From Actinoplanes sp. DH11 (lineage in GTDB: Bacteria; Actinomycetota; Actinomycetes; Mycobacteriales; Micromonosporaceae): a stretch of 64,000 nucleotides of DNA. The stretch covers positions 62,001-126,000 of the forward strand of contig NZ_JAHWGU010000018.1 in NCBI RefSeq assembly GCF_020873875.1, written 5' to 3'. Below are positions 8,032 through 16,603 of this stretch, one piece after another. Both the position numbers and the translations under genes were made by a program. The notes under the pieces are model-generated. The model did not search any database, was not told the DNA's origin, and saw only the letters and a program-made list of their open reading frames with translations. Positions within the stretch are counted from its first letter, which is position 1. Each line of letters begins with the position of its first letter.

Positions 8032-9434
8032 GGCTGGTGATCGTCGGCGACACCCTGCTCGACCGCGACGTCGACGGCAGCGTGCGCCGGGTCGCGCCGG
8101 ACGCCCCGGCGCCCGTCCTGGAGGAGGAGCACGTCGCCGAACGACCCGGCGGCGCCGGCCTCGCCGCCCTGCTGGCAGCCGCCGCGGGGTACGAGGTCAG
8201 CCTGGTCACCGCCCTCGCGGCGGACGAACCCGGCGCCCGCCTGACCCGGCTGCTCACCGCGGCCGGCATCGACGTCTACCCGCTGCCGCTGCCCGGCGCC
8301 ACCCCGGAGAAGATCCGGTTGCGCGCCGCCGGCCAGGTGCTGCTCCGGCTTGACCGCGGCGGCGAGCCGCAACCGCCCGGCGAGGCGCCGCAGGCCGCCC
8401 TGGACGTGCTCCGCGACGCCACCGCGATCCTGGTCAGCGACTACGGCCGGGGGGTGGCCCGGCACCCGGCGCTGCGGACCGCGCTGGAGCGCACGAAGGC
8501 GCCGGTGGTGTGGGACCCGCACCCCAACGGCCCGGCGCCGGTGCCCAACGTGCGCCTGGTGACGCCGAACGAGGGCGAGGCGAAGCGGCTCTCCGGCGAC
8601 GCCGGCAACGGGTCCGCGCTCGCCGCCGCGCAACGTGCCGGTCAGGCGCTGCGGCAGCGCTGGCGGGCCGGCGCGGTCGTGGTGACCCGGGGCGCGCAGG
8701 GCGCGGTGCTCTGCCACTCCGGCCCGACGCCGCTGGTGGTGCCGACGCCGCGGGCCAGCACCGGTGACACGTGCGGTGCGGGGGACAGCTTCGCGGCCGC
8801 CGCGGCGATCGCGCTGGCGAACGGCGCGCTGGTCTCCGAAGCCGTGCAGCAGGCGGTGGAGGCGGCCAGCGCGTACGTGGCGGCCGGGCCGCGGGCGGTC
8901 CTCGGCGGCGGAACCGGCGGCGACGCCGCCGAGCCCCGGCCGGAGTCGCCAGGACCGGAACTCATCGGCGCCGAGGCGGCCGGTGACCTGGCCGCCCGGG
9001 TCCGCGCGGCCGGCGGCACCGTGGTCGCCACCGGCGGCTGTTTCGACCTGCTGCACACCGGGCACCTGGCCACCCTGCGGGCCGCCCGCAGTCTCGGCGA
9101 CTGCCTGATCGTCTGCCTGAACAGCGACGACTCGGTGCGCCGGCTCAAAGGCCCGGAACGGCCGCTCAACGCCGAGACCGACCGGGCCCGGCTGCTGGCC
9201 GCGCTGGACTGCGTGGACGCCGTCGTCGTCTTCGACGAGCCCACCCCGGAACCGGTCCTCGCCTGGCTCCGGCCGGACGTCTGGGTCAAGGGCGGCGACT
9301 ACGCCGACGGCGGCCCGGAGATGCCGGAGGCCGAACTGATGAAGCGCTGGGGCGGCCAGACCGTGATCGTGCCGTACCTCGACGGCCGGTCCACCACCAA
9401 GACCATCGAAGCCGCGAAAACAGGGAGACAGTGA
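8028..9434 (+). CDS. hldE: Bifunctional heptose 7-phosphate kinase / heptose 1-phosphate nucleotidyltransferase (HldE)
   Basis: Two activities in 468 residues. Residues 1-300 are a PfkB/ribokinase-type kinase: GDTLLDRD at the start, GGAGLAALLAAAAG substrate loop, and ASTGDTCGAGDSF near 246 with the catalytic Asp. It phosphorylates C1 of heptose 7-phosphate. Residues about 330-468 are a cytidylyltransferase-fold nucleotidyltransferase: GGCFDLLHTGHLATL near 336 (HxGH) and LNSDDSVRRLKGPERP. It activates heptose 1-phosphate, by family analogy with ATP to ADP-heptose. The order kinase then transferase equals the Gram-negative HldE. The ATG at 8028 overlaps gmhA; the stop overlaps the next ATG. Confidence 0.92.
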   Translation: MRLVIVGDTLLDRDVDGSVRRVAPDAPAPVLEEEHVAERPGGAGLAALLAAAAGYEVSLVTALAADEPGARLTRLLTAAGIDVYPLPLPGATPEKIRLRAAGQVLLRLDRGGEPQPPGEAPQAALDVLRDATAILVSDYGRGVARHPALRTALERTKAPVVWDPHPNGPAPVPNVRLVTPNEGEAKRLSGDAGNGSALAAAQRAGQALRQRWRAGAVVVTRGAQGAVLCHSGPTPLVVPTPRASTGDTCGAGDSFAAAAAIALANGALVSEAVQQAVEAASAYVAAGPRAVLGGGTGGDAAEPRPESPGPELIGAEAAGDLAARVRAAGGTVVATGGCFDLLHTGHLATLRAARSLGDCLIVCLNSDDSVRRLKGPERPLNAETDRARLLAALDCVDAVVVFDEPTPEPVLAWLRPDVWVKGGDYADGGPEMPEAELMKRWGGQTVIVPYLDGRSTTKTIEAAKTGRQ

Positions 9435-10114
9435 TGGACGCAGTTATCGTCACCGGAGGTTCGAGCGGCCTCGGCGCCGCCGTCGTCGACGCCGTGCTCA
9501 AGGAGGGCGGCCGGCCGCTCGTGATCGACCGGCAGTCGCCGCAGGCGGACGTCGAGTGGATCCAGTGCGACCTGGCCGACACCCGGGCCGCCGAACGGGC
9601 CACCCGGGAACTGATCGAGCGCGCCGGCGGCAGCCTCGACGGCGTGGTCACCGCCGCCGGTATGGACGTGCCCGGCGCCCTCGCCGACATCCCGGGCGAG
9701 ACCTGGGACCGCATCGTGGCGATCGACCTGCTCGCCACGGCCGCGGTGATCCGGGCGGCGCTGCCCGAGCTGAAGCAGTCGCACGGCGGCGTCGTGACGA
9801 TCTCGTCCACGCTCGGGATCAAGGCGGTCAGCGACGCGACCGCGTACTGTGCCGCGAAGTTCGGCGTGGTCGGCTTCACCCGGGCGCTCGCCGCCGAACT
9901 CGCCGGTCAGGTCAACGTCACGCTGCTCATCCCGGGCGGCATGCGGACGAAGTTCTTCGACGAGCGCGACGACCGCTACAAGCCCGGCCCGGACGCGATC
10001 CTCAACGACCCGGCCAACGTCGCGGCGGCCGTCCTGTTCGCACTCAACCAGCCGGCCGGCTGCGCGGTGCGGGAGCTCGTCGTGGCGGCGGAGCAGGAGA
10101 GCTCGTACCCGTGA
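9434..10114 (+). CDS. Short-chain dehydrogenase/reductase of the heptose operon
   Basis: A classical SDR of 226 residues: TGGSSGLGAAVVDAV cofactor motif at the N-terminus, catalytic serine in TISSTLG, and YCAAK catalytic pair. The usual NNAG is TAAG. It is too short and of the wrong subclass for the HldD ADP-heptose 6-epimerase (extended SDR, about 310 residues). It therefore probably oxidises or reduces another position of the heptose or of an attached sugar (inference). ATGA overlap with hldE and GTGA overlap with the next GT9. Confidence 0.85.
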   Translation: MDAVIVTGGSSGLGAAVVDAVLKEGGRPLVIDRQSPQADVEWIQCDLADTRAAERATRELIERAGGSLDGVVTAAGMDVPGALADIPGETWDRIVAIDLLATAAVIRAALPELKQSHGGVVTISSTLGIKAVSDATAYCAAKFGVVGFTRALAAELAGQVNVTLLIPGGMRTKFFDERDDRYKPGPDAILNDPANVAAAVLFALNQPAGCAVRELVVAAEQESSYP

Positions 10115-11040
10115 TCCTCGTCCTGCGCGCACTCGGCGTGGGAGATCTGGCGGTGGCGGCGCCCGCACTGCGCGGGCTCCGCGCCGCCTTCCCCGGCGAG
10201 ACCTTGAGCCTGGCCGCGCCCGCCTGGCTCACGCCCCTGATCGACGCGATCGGGGGCGTGGACCGGATCGTTGCGGCGCGCGAGCTGGAAGCCCTGGACC
10301 CGGCGATCGGCACCCCGCAGATCGCGGTCAACCTGCACGGCTCCGGCCCCGAGTCGCACCGGCTGCTGCAGGCGTTGCACCCCGGCAAGCTGTGGGCGTT
10401 CGCGAACCGGGCGGCCGGCCACCAGGACGGGCCGGGCTGGCTCGACGACGAGCACGAGGTGCGGCGCTGGTGCCGGCTGGTGGGGTATTACGGCGTACCC
10501 TGCGCTCCCGATGATCTTGATCTGGCCGAACCGGCCGCGACGGCGCCGCAGGGCGTGACCATCATCCATCCGGGGGCGAAATCCACCGCGCGCCGGTGGC
10601 CCGCGGACCGCTACGCGTCCGTGGCCCGGAGGTTGCGCTCGGCGGGACACCGCGTGCTGATCACCGGTTCCGCGGCGGAACGAGACCTGTGCGTACGCAT
10701 CAGCGACGCCGCCGGACTCGGCGAGGGTGCCGTGCCCCGCACCGACCTCGGCGAACTGCTCGCCCTGGTCGCCGGAGCCCGGCTCGTGATCAGCGGGGAC
10801 ACCGGGATCGCGCACCTCGCCACCGGGTACCGCACGCCGTCGGTCACCCTGTTCGGCCCGGTCTCCCCGGCCCGCTGGGGTCCGCCCGCCGACCGGCCCT
10901 ACCACCGCGCCCTCTGGCACGGCACCCGCAGCGAGCGCGGCGACCTGCCCGGACCGGTGCACCCGGCGCTGCTCGCCGTCACCGAGGACGAGGTGCTGAC
11001 CGCCGCCCGGGAGGTGGAAGATGCGGCTGCGGCGCAGTGA
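10111..11040 (+). CDS. Family 9 glycosyltransferase (heptosyltransferase-like)
   Basis: A stand-alone GT9 of 309 residues, the second heptosyltransferase-type domain of the operon. It opens VILVLRALGVGDLAVAAPALRGL (GTG start), has IHPGAKSTARRWP near 153 and SGDTGIAHLATGYRTPSVTLFGP near 229, which bind the nucleotide-heptose donor. Two GT9 modules suggest at least two heptose transfers, or one heptose and one related sugar. It is the last operon gene of clear sugar function; the topoisomerase IB start lies inside its final codons. Confidence 0.87.
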   Translation: MILVLRALGVGDLAVAAPALRGLRAAFPGETLSLAAPAWLTPLIDAIGGVDRIVAARELEALDPAIGTPQIAVNLHGSGPESHRLLQALHPGKLWAFANRAAGHQDGPGWLDDEHEVRRWCRLVGYYGVPCAPDDLDLAEPAATAPQGVTIIHPGAKSTARRWPADRYASVARRLRSAGHRVLITGSAAERDLCVRISDAAGLGEGAVPRTDLGELLALVAGARLVISGDTGIAHLATGYRTPSVTLFGPVSPARWGPPADRPYHRALWHGTRSERGDLPGPVHPALLAVTEDEVLTAAREVEDAAAAQ

Positions 11041-12016
11041 CCTGACCCGACCGGGATTCGGCCGGCGCCGCTCCGGCAAAGGCTTCAGCTACCTCGACCC
11101 GGACGGCGAACCGCTGCGGTCCACCGACGACGTCGACCGGATCAAAAGCCTGGTCATCCCGCCCGCCTGGACCGGCGTCTGGATCACGCCGGACCCGCAG
11201 GGCCACATCCAGGCCACCGGGATCGACGCCGCCGGGCGCAAGCAGTACCTCTACCACCCGCAGTGGCGCGAACAGCAGGACCGGGCCAAGTTCGACCACG
11301 CCCTCGACGTCGCCGAACGCCTGCCCGACGTCCGCGACCGGCTCTGCGCCGACCTCACCGCCGGGCGCGGCCTCACCCGCGAACGGGTCCTCGCCGCCAT
11401 CGTCCGGCTGCTCGACATGGGCATGTTCCGGGTCGGCAGCGACCAGTACGCGGTCCGCGAGGACGACCCGTCCTACGGGCTGTCCACGCTGCGCCCCGAC
11501 CACGTGCGCACCCGCGGCGGCTGCGTCATGCTCGAGTTCACCGGCAAGTCCGGCGTGGAACACGCCACCACGGTCGGCGACGGCGAGGTCTGCGCGGTGC
11601 TGCGCGACCTGAAACGCCGCCGCCGGGGCGAGGACCGGCTCTTCGCGTACTGGGACCGCAGCCGCCGCCGCTGGCAGGAGATCCGCGCCGACAACGTCAA
11701 CGACTACCTCAAGGAGATCAGCGGCGAGCAGATGACGGCCAAGGACTTCCGCACCTGGCACGGCACCGTGAAAGCCGCCGCCGAACTCGCCGCCGCCGGC
11801 CCCCAGCCCACCGCCACGAAACGCCGGCAGGCCGTCGCCCAGGCGATGCGCGAGGTCGCCGACATGCTCGGCAACACCCCGACGGTGGCCCGCAACTCGT
11901 ACGTCGACCCGCGCGTCATCGAGAACTACGAGAAGGGCCGCGTCGTCGACGTCGAGCCGGGCGAGCCCCGCGAGAAGACCGAGGAGGAGGTCCACGACCT
12001 GCTCACCGACAACTGA
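11021..12016 (+). CDS. DNA topoisomerase IB (eukaryotic/poxvirus type)
   Basis: Relaxes supercoils by nicking one strand through a 3'-phosphotyrosine. The 331 residues start MRLRRSDLTRPGFGRRRSG. Active-site blocks are LRPDHVRTRGG and FTGKSGVEH (catalytic basic residues), TAKDFRTWHGTVKAA, and the nucleophile in RNSYVDPRV (Tyr near 294). The length is typical of bacterial TopIB. Its ATG overlaps the GT9 gene by 20 bases behind a GGAGG site. Expression is thus tied to the heptose operon, although a functional link is not obvious. Confidence 0.93.
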   Translation: MRLRRSDLTRPGFGRRRSGKGFSYLDPDGEPLRSTDDVDRIKSLVIPPAWTGVWITPDPQGHIQATGIDAAGRKQYLYHPQWREQQDRAKFDHALDVAERLPDVRDRLCADLTAGRGLTRERVLAAIVRLLDMGMFRVGSDQYAVREDDPSYGLSTLRPDHVRTRGGCVMLEFTGKSGVEHATTVGDGEVCAVLRDLKRRRRGEDRLFAYWDRSRRRWQEIRADNVNDYLKEISGEQMTAKDFRTWHGTVKAAAELAAAGPQPTATKRRQAVAQAMREVADMLGNTPTVARNSYVDPRVIENYEKGRVVDVEPGEPREKTEEEVHDLLTDN

Positions 12017-12021
12017 GCGGC

Positions 12022-12579
12022 CTACTCCCGTGGTGGGGAGATCAGTTCGCGCACCCAGTCGACGGCGGTCTGGGCCTGTTCCGGGGTGCCGGCGTGCAGG
12101 CCGTTGACGATCAGCCAGATGCGGTCGGTCAGCAGCGCCGGGTCGGGGCGGCCGAGCTGGCCCACCAGGCGTTCCACCTCGGCGCGGGTTTCGGCCAGGT
12201 AGCCTTTGGCGACGCGGGCCGGCTCGTCGTCGTCACCGGGGAACTCGGTCAGGTAGTTGCGGAAGGCGCAGCCTCGATATCCGGGCCGCCGCACGAAGTC
12301 GGCGATCTCGGTGACCAGGGCGATCAGCCGGTCGGCCGGGTTGCCGGCCCAGCGCAGGGCCTCGCCGGCCGAGCGGGCGCGCTCCTGGCGTACCAGTTCG
12401 AGGTAGGCCGCGGCCAGTTCCGCCTTGCTCGCGAAGTGCCGGTAGAGCAGGTTCTTGCCGCAACCGGCCACGTCGACGACCTGGGCCATGCCGACGGCCC
12501 GGACGCCCTGCTCGTAGAAGAGCCCGGCCGCGGCGGTCAGGATCGTGTCGCGGGTGCCGGGGGCGGGCGAACGTGCCAT
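12022..12579 (-). CDS. TetR/AcrR-family transcriptional regulator
   Basis: A 185-residue repressor-type protein. The N-terminal helix-turn-helix spans about residues 28-48 (AQVVDVAGCGKNLLYRHFASK), followed by an all-helical ligand domain with YRGCAFRN and a Trp-rich end. The subfamily resembles the TetR at 50720-51505, which has FRGCAFLN at the same place. It converges on the topoisomerase gene with only 5 bp between. Just upstream of its start are paired GATCAG repeats that could be its operator. Ligand unknown. Confidence 0.88.
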   Translation of the reverse strand: MARSPAPGTRDTILTAAAGLFYEQGVRAVGMAQVVDVAGCGKNLLYRHFASKAELAAAYLELVRQERARSAGEALRWAGNPADRLIALVTEIADFVRRPGYRGCAFRNYLTEFPGDDDEPARVAKGYLAETRAEVERLVGQLGRPDPALLTDRIWLIVNGLHAGTPEQAQTAVDWVRELISPPRE

Positions 12580-12581
12580 CT

Positions 12582-12610
12582 GATCAGATTAACGGACCGA
12601 TCAGTCTAAC
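12582..12610. promoter_or_regulatory. Probable TetR operator: 12-bp direct repeats
   Basis: GATCAGATTAAC (12582-12593) and GATCAGTCTAAC (12599-12610) match at 10 of 12 positions with a 17-bp period, directly abutting the TetR start codon. CTGATCAG within the first is palindromic. The position suggests autoregulation; no binding data. Confidence 0.45.
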
Positions 12611-12647
12611 AGGACAAATGGCCCGGCCGACAGGACAAATGGCCCGG
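12609..12647. repeat. 18-bp direct repeat, 21-bp period
   Basis: ACAGGACAAATGGCCCGG occurs at 12609-12626 and again, perfectly, at 12630-12647. The 21-bp spacing is two helical turns. It lies upstream of the TetR gene in a non-coding stretch of about 225 bp, so it may be a second regulator site. Confidence 0.6.
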
Positions 12648-12805
12648 ACGGTACACACACCGGTGGCAAGGGGATGCCCATCGGTGTGCGTACCGTCGCC
12701 GTCCGCGGCCACAGTCGACCGTGTCACGCTATCCCGGCGCACGGCTCGCGCAGGGGCGTGCGGCCGAACTGATCGCCCGGAAGGGGATAGCACCCGGCAA
12801 TGCCG

Positions 12806-15800
12806 TCATCGGGCGGCGCGGACCGGTTCGCCGCGCAGGTCAAGGACCCGGTCGACGAGATCCAGGCCTTCTGCGCGGTGGGCGAGAACGAGGACGGTAC
12901 GCTCGGACGCCGCGTCCAGCAGGTCCGCCATCAGTGCCCGCGCGCCCGCCTCGTCGATGCCTTCGGTCGGCTCGTCCAGGATCAGCAGGTCCGGGTCCGC
13001 GAGCAGCGCCCGGGCCGTCGCCAGCCGTCGCCGCTGCCCGCCGGAGACGGTGCTTCCGCCAGTGCCCAGCCAGGTGTCCAGCCCGGCCGGCAGCCCGGCG
13101 AACCAGTCACCGAGACCGACCCGGTGCAGCGCGGCGACGAGGTCCCGGTCGTCGGCGGCGGGGGCGGCGAGGCGCAGATTCTCCCGTACGGTCGACGCGA
13201 ACACGTGCGCCGTCTCGTCCCCGACCAGTACCACCCGGCCGGCCGACTGCACCGTCCCGGCCCACGGGTCGAGCAGTCGCCCCAGCACCGCGGCCAGCGT
13301 GGACTTCCCGCTGCCGGACCGCCCGGTGATCGCGGTACGGGAACCGGCCGGCAGGTCCAGATCGAACCCGTCCAGCACCGGCGCCTCCTCGCGGTGCCAG
13401 CCGGCCACGAGCCCGCGTACGCGCACCGCCGCACCCCGCCCCCGTACCGGCGCCGCGCTGACCGGGGATCCGGAAGCCGGCGCCGCGCTGGCCGGGTTCT
13501 CGGCGGTCAGCGCCGCCACCCGCCGCGCCGCGCCCGCCGCCTGCCGCCGCGCGATCGCCGCGTCGGGCAGGGCCACCACCGTCTCACCCAGGGCGACCAG
13601 GCCCAGCAGTGCCACCGCGCTCCACTCGGCCGACAACCCGGCGCCGCCGAGCACGACGGCGGTCCCGGCGGCTGCCGCGCCCCACCCGAGATGGGCGATC
13701 GCGCCGGCCAGGCCGGACCCGCGCGCCGCACGCGCCTCCAGGCGGGCGAGGGTTGTGCTGCGTTCCGCGGGTACGTCCGGACGACCCGCTCCGGAACCCA
13801 CCTCCTCGACGCCGTCCACGGTTTCGACGACAGCGTCCCGCAGCGCCGCCCGGGCGGCTCCGGTGGCGGCGTCCAGCCGGTCCGCCTGCCGGGCCGCGAC
13901 GGCCGGGGCCAGGACCCCGGCCACCAGGACGCCCACCGCGAGTGGCACCAGCAGCATCGGCGTGATCGCGGCCAGGGCGAGCGCGGCGACCCCGAGCGTG
14001 ACGACCGCCGCCCCGGCCGGCAACCGCCCGCGCAGCAGCCCGTCGACCCCGGCGTCCACATCGTCCACGAGCCGGGTGAGCAGGTCACCGCGCCGGTGCG
14101 CGCGCCGCCCGGGCACCCGGGGCACCAGGTCGGCGTAGACCCGCGACCGCTGCCGGCCGAGCCGTGCGAACGCCACGTCGTGCGCGACGAGCCGTTCCAG
14201 GTAGCGCAGCAGCGGCCGGGCCACGGCACTGCCCCGGACCAGCACGACGGCCGCCGACAGGGTGAGCACCGGCGGCAGCGACGCGGCGCGGACCAGCAGC
14301 CAGGCGGCGGCGCCGGTCAGCAGGACTCCGCTCAGTGCGGAGGCCGCCCCCAGCGCGACAGCCACCCCGGGCCGCCGCGCCCACGCCCAGCGCCCGCCGG
14401 CAGCGCGATAATCTGTTTCGGTCGAACGGCGCTTGGCTGGTGCCAACGCTTCAGGGCGGTGGCCGGCTCCGGCCGCTCCGGGACGGGCGCCCGCGCTCGT
14501 CGTTCGCGCGGGGTCGCGGACCTCTTCGGCACGGGCGTCCGCGCTCGTCGTTCGCGCGAGTCCGCGGACCTCTTCGGGACGGGTGCCCGCGCTTGTCGTT
14601 CGCCTGGAGTCGCGGACCTCAGCCGCTCGGGGACCATCGTCGGCGCCGGCAGAACGGGAGGTGGGGCCGGTGGCCCGGGGGGCCGGGTCGAGGGTCACCA
14701 CGCGGTCGGCGGCGGCCAGCAGGGCCGGGCGGTGGGCCACCACGAGCACCGCGCATCCCTGCGCCGCGAACTCGTTCAGCCGCCGGATCACCAGTTGCTC
14801 GGCGGCCGCGTCCAGGTGCGCGGTCGGCTCGTCCAGCAGCAGCGTCACCACCGGCCGAGTCCGGCCCGAGCCGGTCGGCGATTCGTGCTGATTTGTTCCC
14901 GGCGGGCCGGCTGTCGGCCGGGGTGTGCCGTTCGCCGCGATCACCGCCGCGTCCAGGGCGACGGCGGCCTCGGCGGTGATCGCGGTGGCGGCAGCCACGG
15001 CCGCGTTCTCGGCGACCGCGCCGGCGGCCCGGTGCAGCAGGGCAGCCAGGGCGAGGCGCTGGCGCTGACCGGAGGAGATGCCGGCGCCGTGTTCGCTGAG
15101 CGGGGTGGCGGCGGTCACCTCGCCGGTCAGGCCCACGGTCCGCAGGGCGTCGGCGATCTCGGCGGGGGAGGCTTCCGGGGGGAAGACCTCGGCGACGGTA
15201 CGCGCGTGCGGCAGCGCCGGCCGCTGCGGCAGGTAGAAGGTCCGGCCGATCGCCAGCGCGCCCGACGACGCCGGGTGCAGCCCGGCGAGCACCCGCAACG
15301 CGGTCGTCTTGCCGGCGCCGGACGGTCCCCGCAGCGCGACCGTCTCACCGGCGCGCACCGTGAGTTCGTCCAGTACCAGCGCCTCGGCCGCCGCGCCAGG
15401 GTAGCTCGCGCGCAGGGCACTCGCCCGTACACCCCAGCGCCCAGCCGCACCACCGTCCAGCCTCGCCCGCACCGCGAGGTCTCCCCGCGCCGCGCCCGCG
15501 CCTGCCTCCGCCTCGCCCAAGGGGCCATCCCAGCCGGAGGCGCCGGCCGGGCCAGAGACGCCGGCCGAGCCGGAAGTGCCCGCCGGGCCAGAGACGCCGG
15601 CCGAGCCCGAAGCGCCCGCCGAGCCGGAAGCCCCGGCCGAAACCCCGGAAACCGCCGGTGCCGGGCCGGTCAGGATCTCGTCGACGTCGGCGATCACGGC
15701 GGAGGCGTCGGTCGACGCGTGGTAGCGGGCCGCCATCTCGCGCAGCGGCCGGTACGCCTCCGGCGCCAGCAGGATGGCCAGCAGCGCGGGCGCGAGTTCC

Positions 15801-16603
15801 ATCGAACCGGCCGCGACGCGCAGGCCCGCCTGGACCGCGATCAGGCCGACCGACAGGGTGCCGACCAGGTCCAGCGCGGTCGAGGAGAGGAAGGCGACCC
15901 GCAGCACCCGAATGGTGGCGCGCCGGTGCTGGTCGGTGAGGTCCTCGATGACCGCGGTCTGCCGGTCGGCGCGGCCGAAGACGCGCAGCGTGGCCAGGCC
16001 GCGCACCACGTCGAGGAAGTGGCCGGCGAGTCGCGCGTCGGCCGCCCAGCGCTGCCGGGCGCGGGCCTGGGTGGCCCAGCCGATCAGGGCGCCGAGCAGC
16101 GGGATCAGGGGCAGCGTGAGCACGGCGACGATCGCGGAGGCCGGGTCGACAAAGGCCATCACGACGATCACGAGTGGGGGCAGGAGCACGCCGAGGACCA
16201 GCGACGGCAGGTAGCCGGCGAACCACGGCTTGAGCGCGTCGAGCCCGGTGCCGAGGACGGCGGTGAGCCGGCCGGGTCCGTGCGCCGCCACCCAGGCCGG
16301 GCCGCGCCGGACCACGGTGTCGAGCAGGGAGCGCCGCAGTTCGTCGGTGACCCGGGCGGCGGTGCGGCGGGCCACCACCTGTTCGGTCCAGGCGAGCGCG
16401 GCGCGGGCGGCGAACGCGCCGGCGAGCAGGGCGACCCCGGGCGTACGGGGCCCGGTGACGATCCAGCAGAGCGCCACGGCGAGCCCGACGGTGGTGGCCG
16501 CCTGACCCGCGCCGATCAGGGTGAGCAGCGCGATGCCGGCCCGGCTGGTCCGGGCGTGCCGCAGCAGCCGCGGGTCGACCGGCCCCCGCGCGGTGCGGCT
16601 CAC
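12806..16603 (-). CDS. cydDC: CydD-CydC fused ABC exporter for cytochrome bd assembly
   Basis: A single 1265-residue chain combining both halves of the thiol (cysteine/glutathione) exporter needed to assemble cytochrome bd. Half 1: membrane domain about 20-320, Walker A GPSGAGKTT near 424, signature SSGQRQRL near 510, Walker B LLLDEPTAHLD near 592. Half 2: membrane domain about 740-1010, Walker A GRSGSGKST near 1100, signature VSGGQRRRL near 1187, Walker B LLILDEPTEG near 1208. NBD1 has about 80 residues between signature and Walker B, against about 20 in NBD2, so it carries an Ala/Gly-rich insert. Linkers near 330-375 and 650-710 are repetitive. The GTG start overlaps the cydB stop. Confidence 0.92.
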   Translation of the reverse strand: MSRTARGPVDPRLLRHARTSRAGIALLTLIGAGQAATTVGLAVALCWIVTGPRTPGVALLAGAFAARAALAWTEQVVARRTAARVTDELRRSLLDTVVRRGPAWVAAHGPGRLTAVLGTGLDALKPWFAGYLPSLVLGVLLPPLVIVVMAFVDPASAIVAVLTLPLIPLLGALIGWATQARARQRWAADARLAGHFLDVVRGLATLRVFGRADRQTAVIEDLTDQHRRATIRVLRVAFLSSTALDLVGTLSVGLIAVQAGLRVAAGSMELAPALLAILLAPEAYRPLREMAARYHASTDASAVIADVDEILTGPAPAVSGVSAGASGSAGASGSAGVSGPAGTSGSAGVSGPAGASGWDGPLGEAEAGAGAARGDLAVRARLDGGAAGRWGVRASALRASYPGAAAEALVLDELTVRAGETVALRGPSGAGKTTALRVLAGLHPASSGALAIGRTFYLPQRPALPHARTVAEVFPPEASPAEIADALRTVGLTGEVTAATPLSEHGAGISSGQRQRLALAALLHRAAGAVAENAAVAAATAITAEAAVALDAAVIAANGTPRPTAGPPGTNQHESPTGSGRTRPVVTLLLDEPTAHLDAAAEQLVIRRLNEFAAQGCAVLVVAHRPALLAAADRVVTLDPAPRATGPTSRSAGADDGPRAAEVRDSRRTTSAGTRPEEVRGLARTTSADARAEEVRDPARTTSAGARPGAAGAGHRPEALAPAKRRSTETDYRAAGGRWAWARRPGVAVALGAASALSGVLLTGAAAWLLVRAASLPPVLTLSAAVVLVRGSAVARPLLRYLERLVAHDVAFARLGRQRSRVYADLVPRVPGRRAHRRGDLLTRLVDDVDAGVDGLLRGRLPAGAAVVTLGVAALALAAITPMLLVPLAVGVLVAGVLAPAVAARQADRLDAATGAARAALRDAVVETVDGVEEVGSGAGRPDVPAERSTTLARLEARAARGSGLAGAIAHLGWGAAAAGTAVVLGGAGLSAEWSAVALLGLVALGETVVALPDAAIARRQAAGAARRVAALTAENPASAAPASGSPVSAAPVRGRGAAVRVRGLVAGWHREEAPVLDGFDLDLPAGSRTAITGRSGSGKSTLAAVLGRLLDPWAGTVQSAGRVVLVGDETAHVFASTVRENLRLAAPAADDRDLVAALHRVGLGDWFAGLPAGLDTWLGTGGSTVSGGQRRRLATARALLADPDLLILDEPTEGIDEAGARALMADLLDAASERTVLVLAHRAEGLDLVDRVLDLRGEPVRAAR
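14483..14626. repeat. 48-bp imperfect tandem repeat x3 inside cydDC
   Basis: Units 14483-14530, 14531-14578 and 14579-14626 each begin ACGGG and share a core GCGCT(C/T)GTCGTTCGC. Each unit encodes 16 residues of the linker between the two halves of the fused transporter (repeats of ARTTSA and EEVR). The third unit has diverged most. Confidence 0.85.

Noticed and set aside
9434..10114. SDR considered as HldD (ADP-heptose 6-epimerase)
   Set aside because: HldD is an extended SDR of about 310 residues; this is a 226-residue classical SDR with YCAAK.
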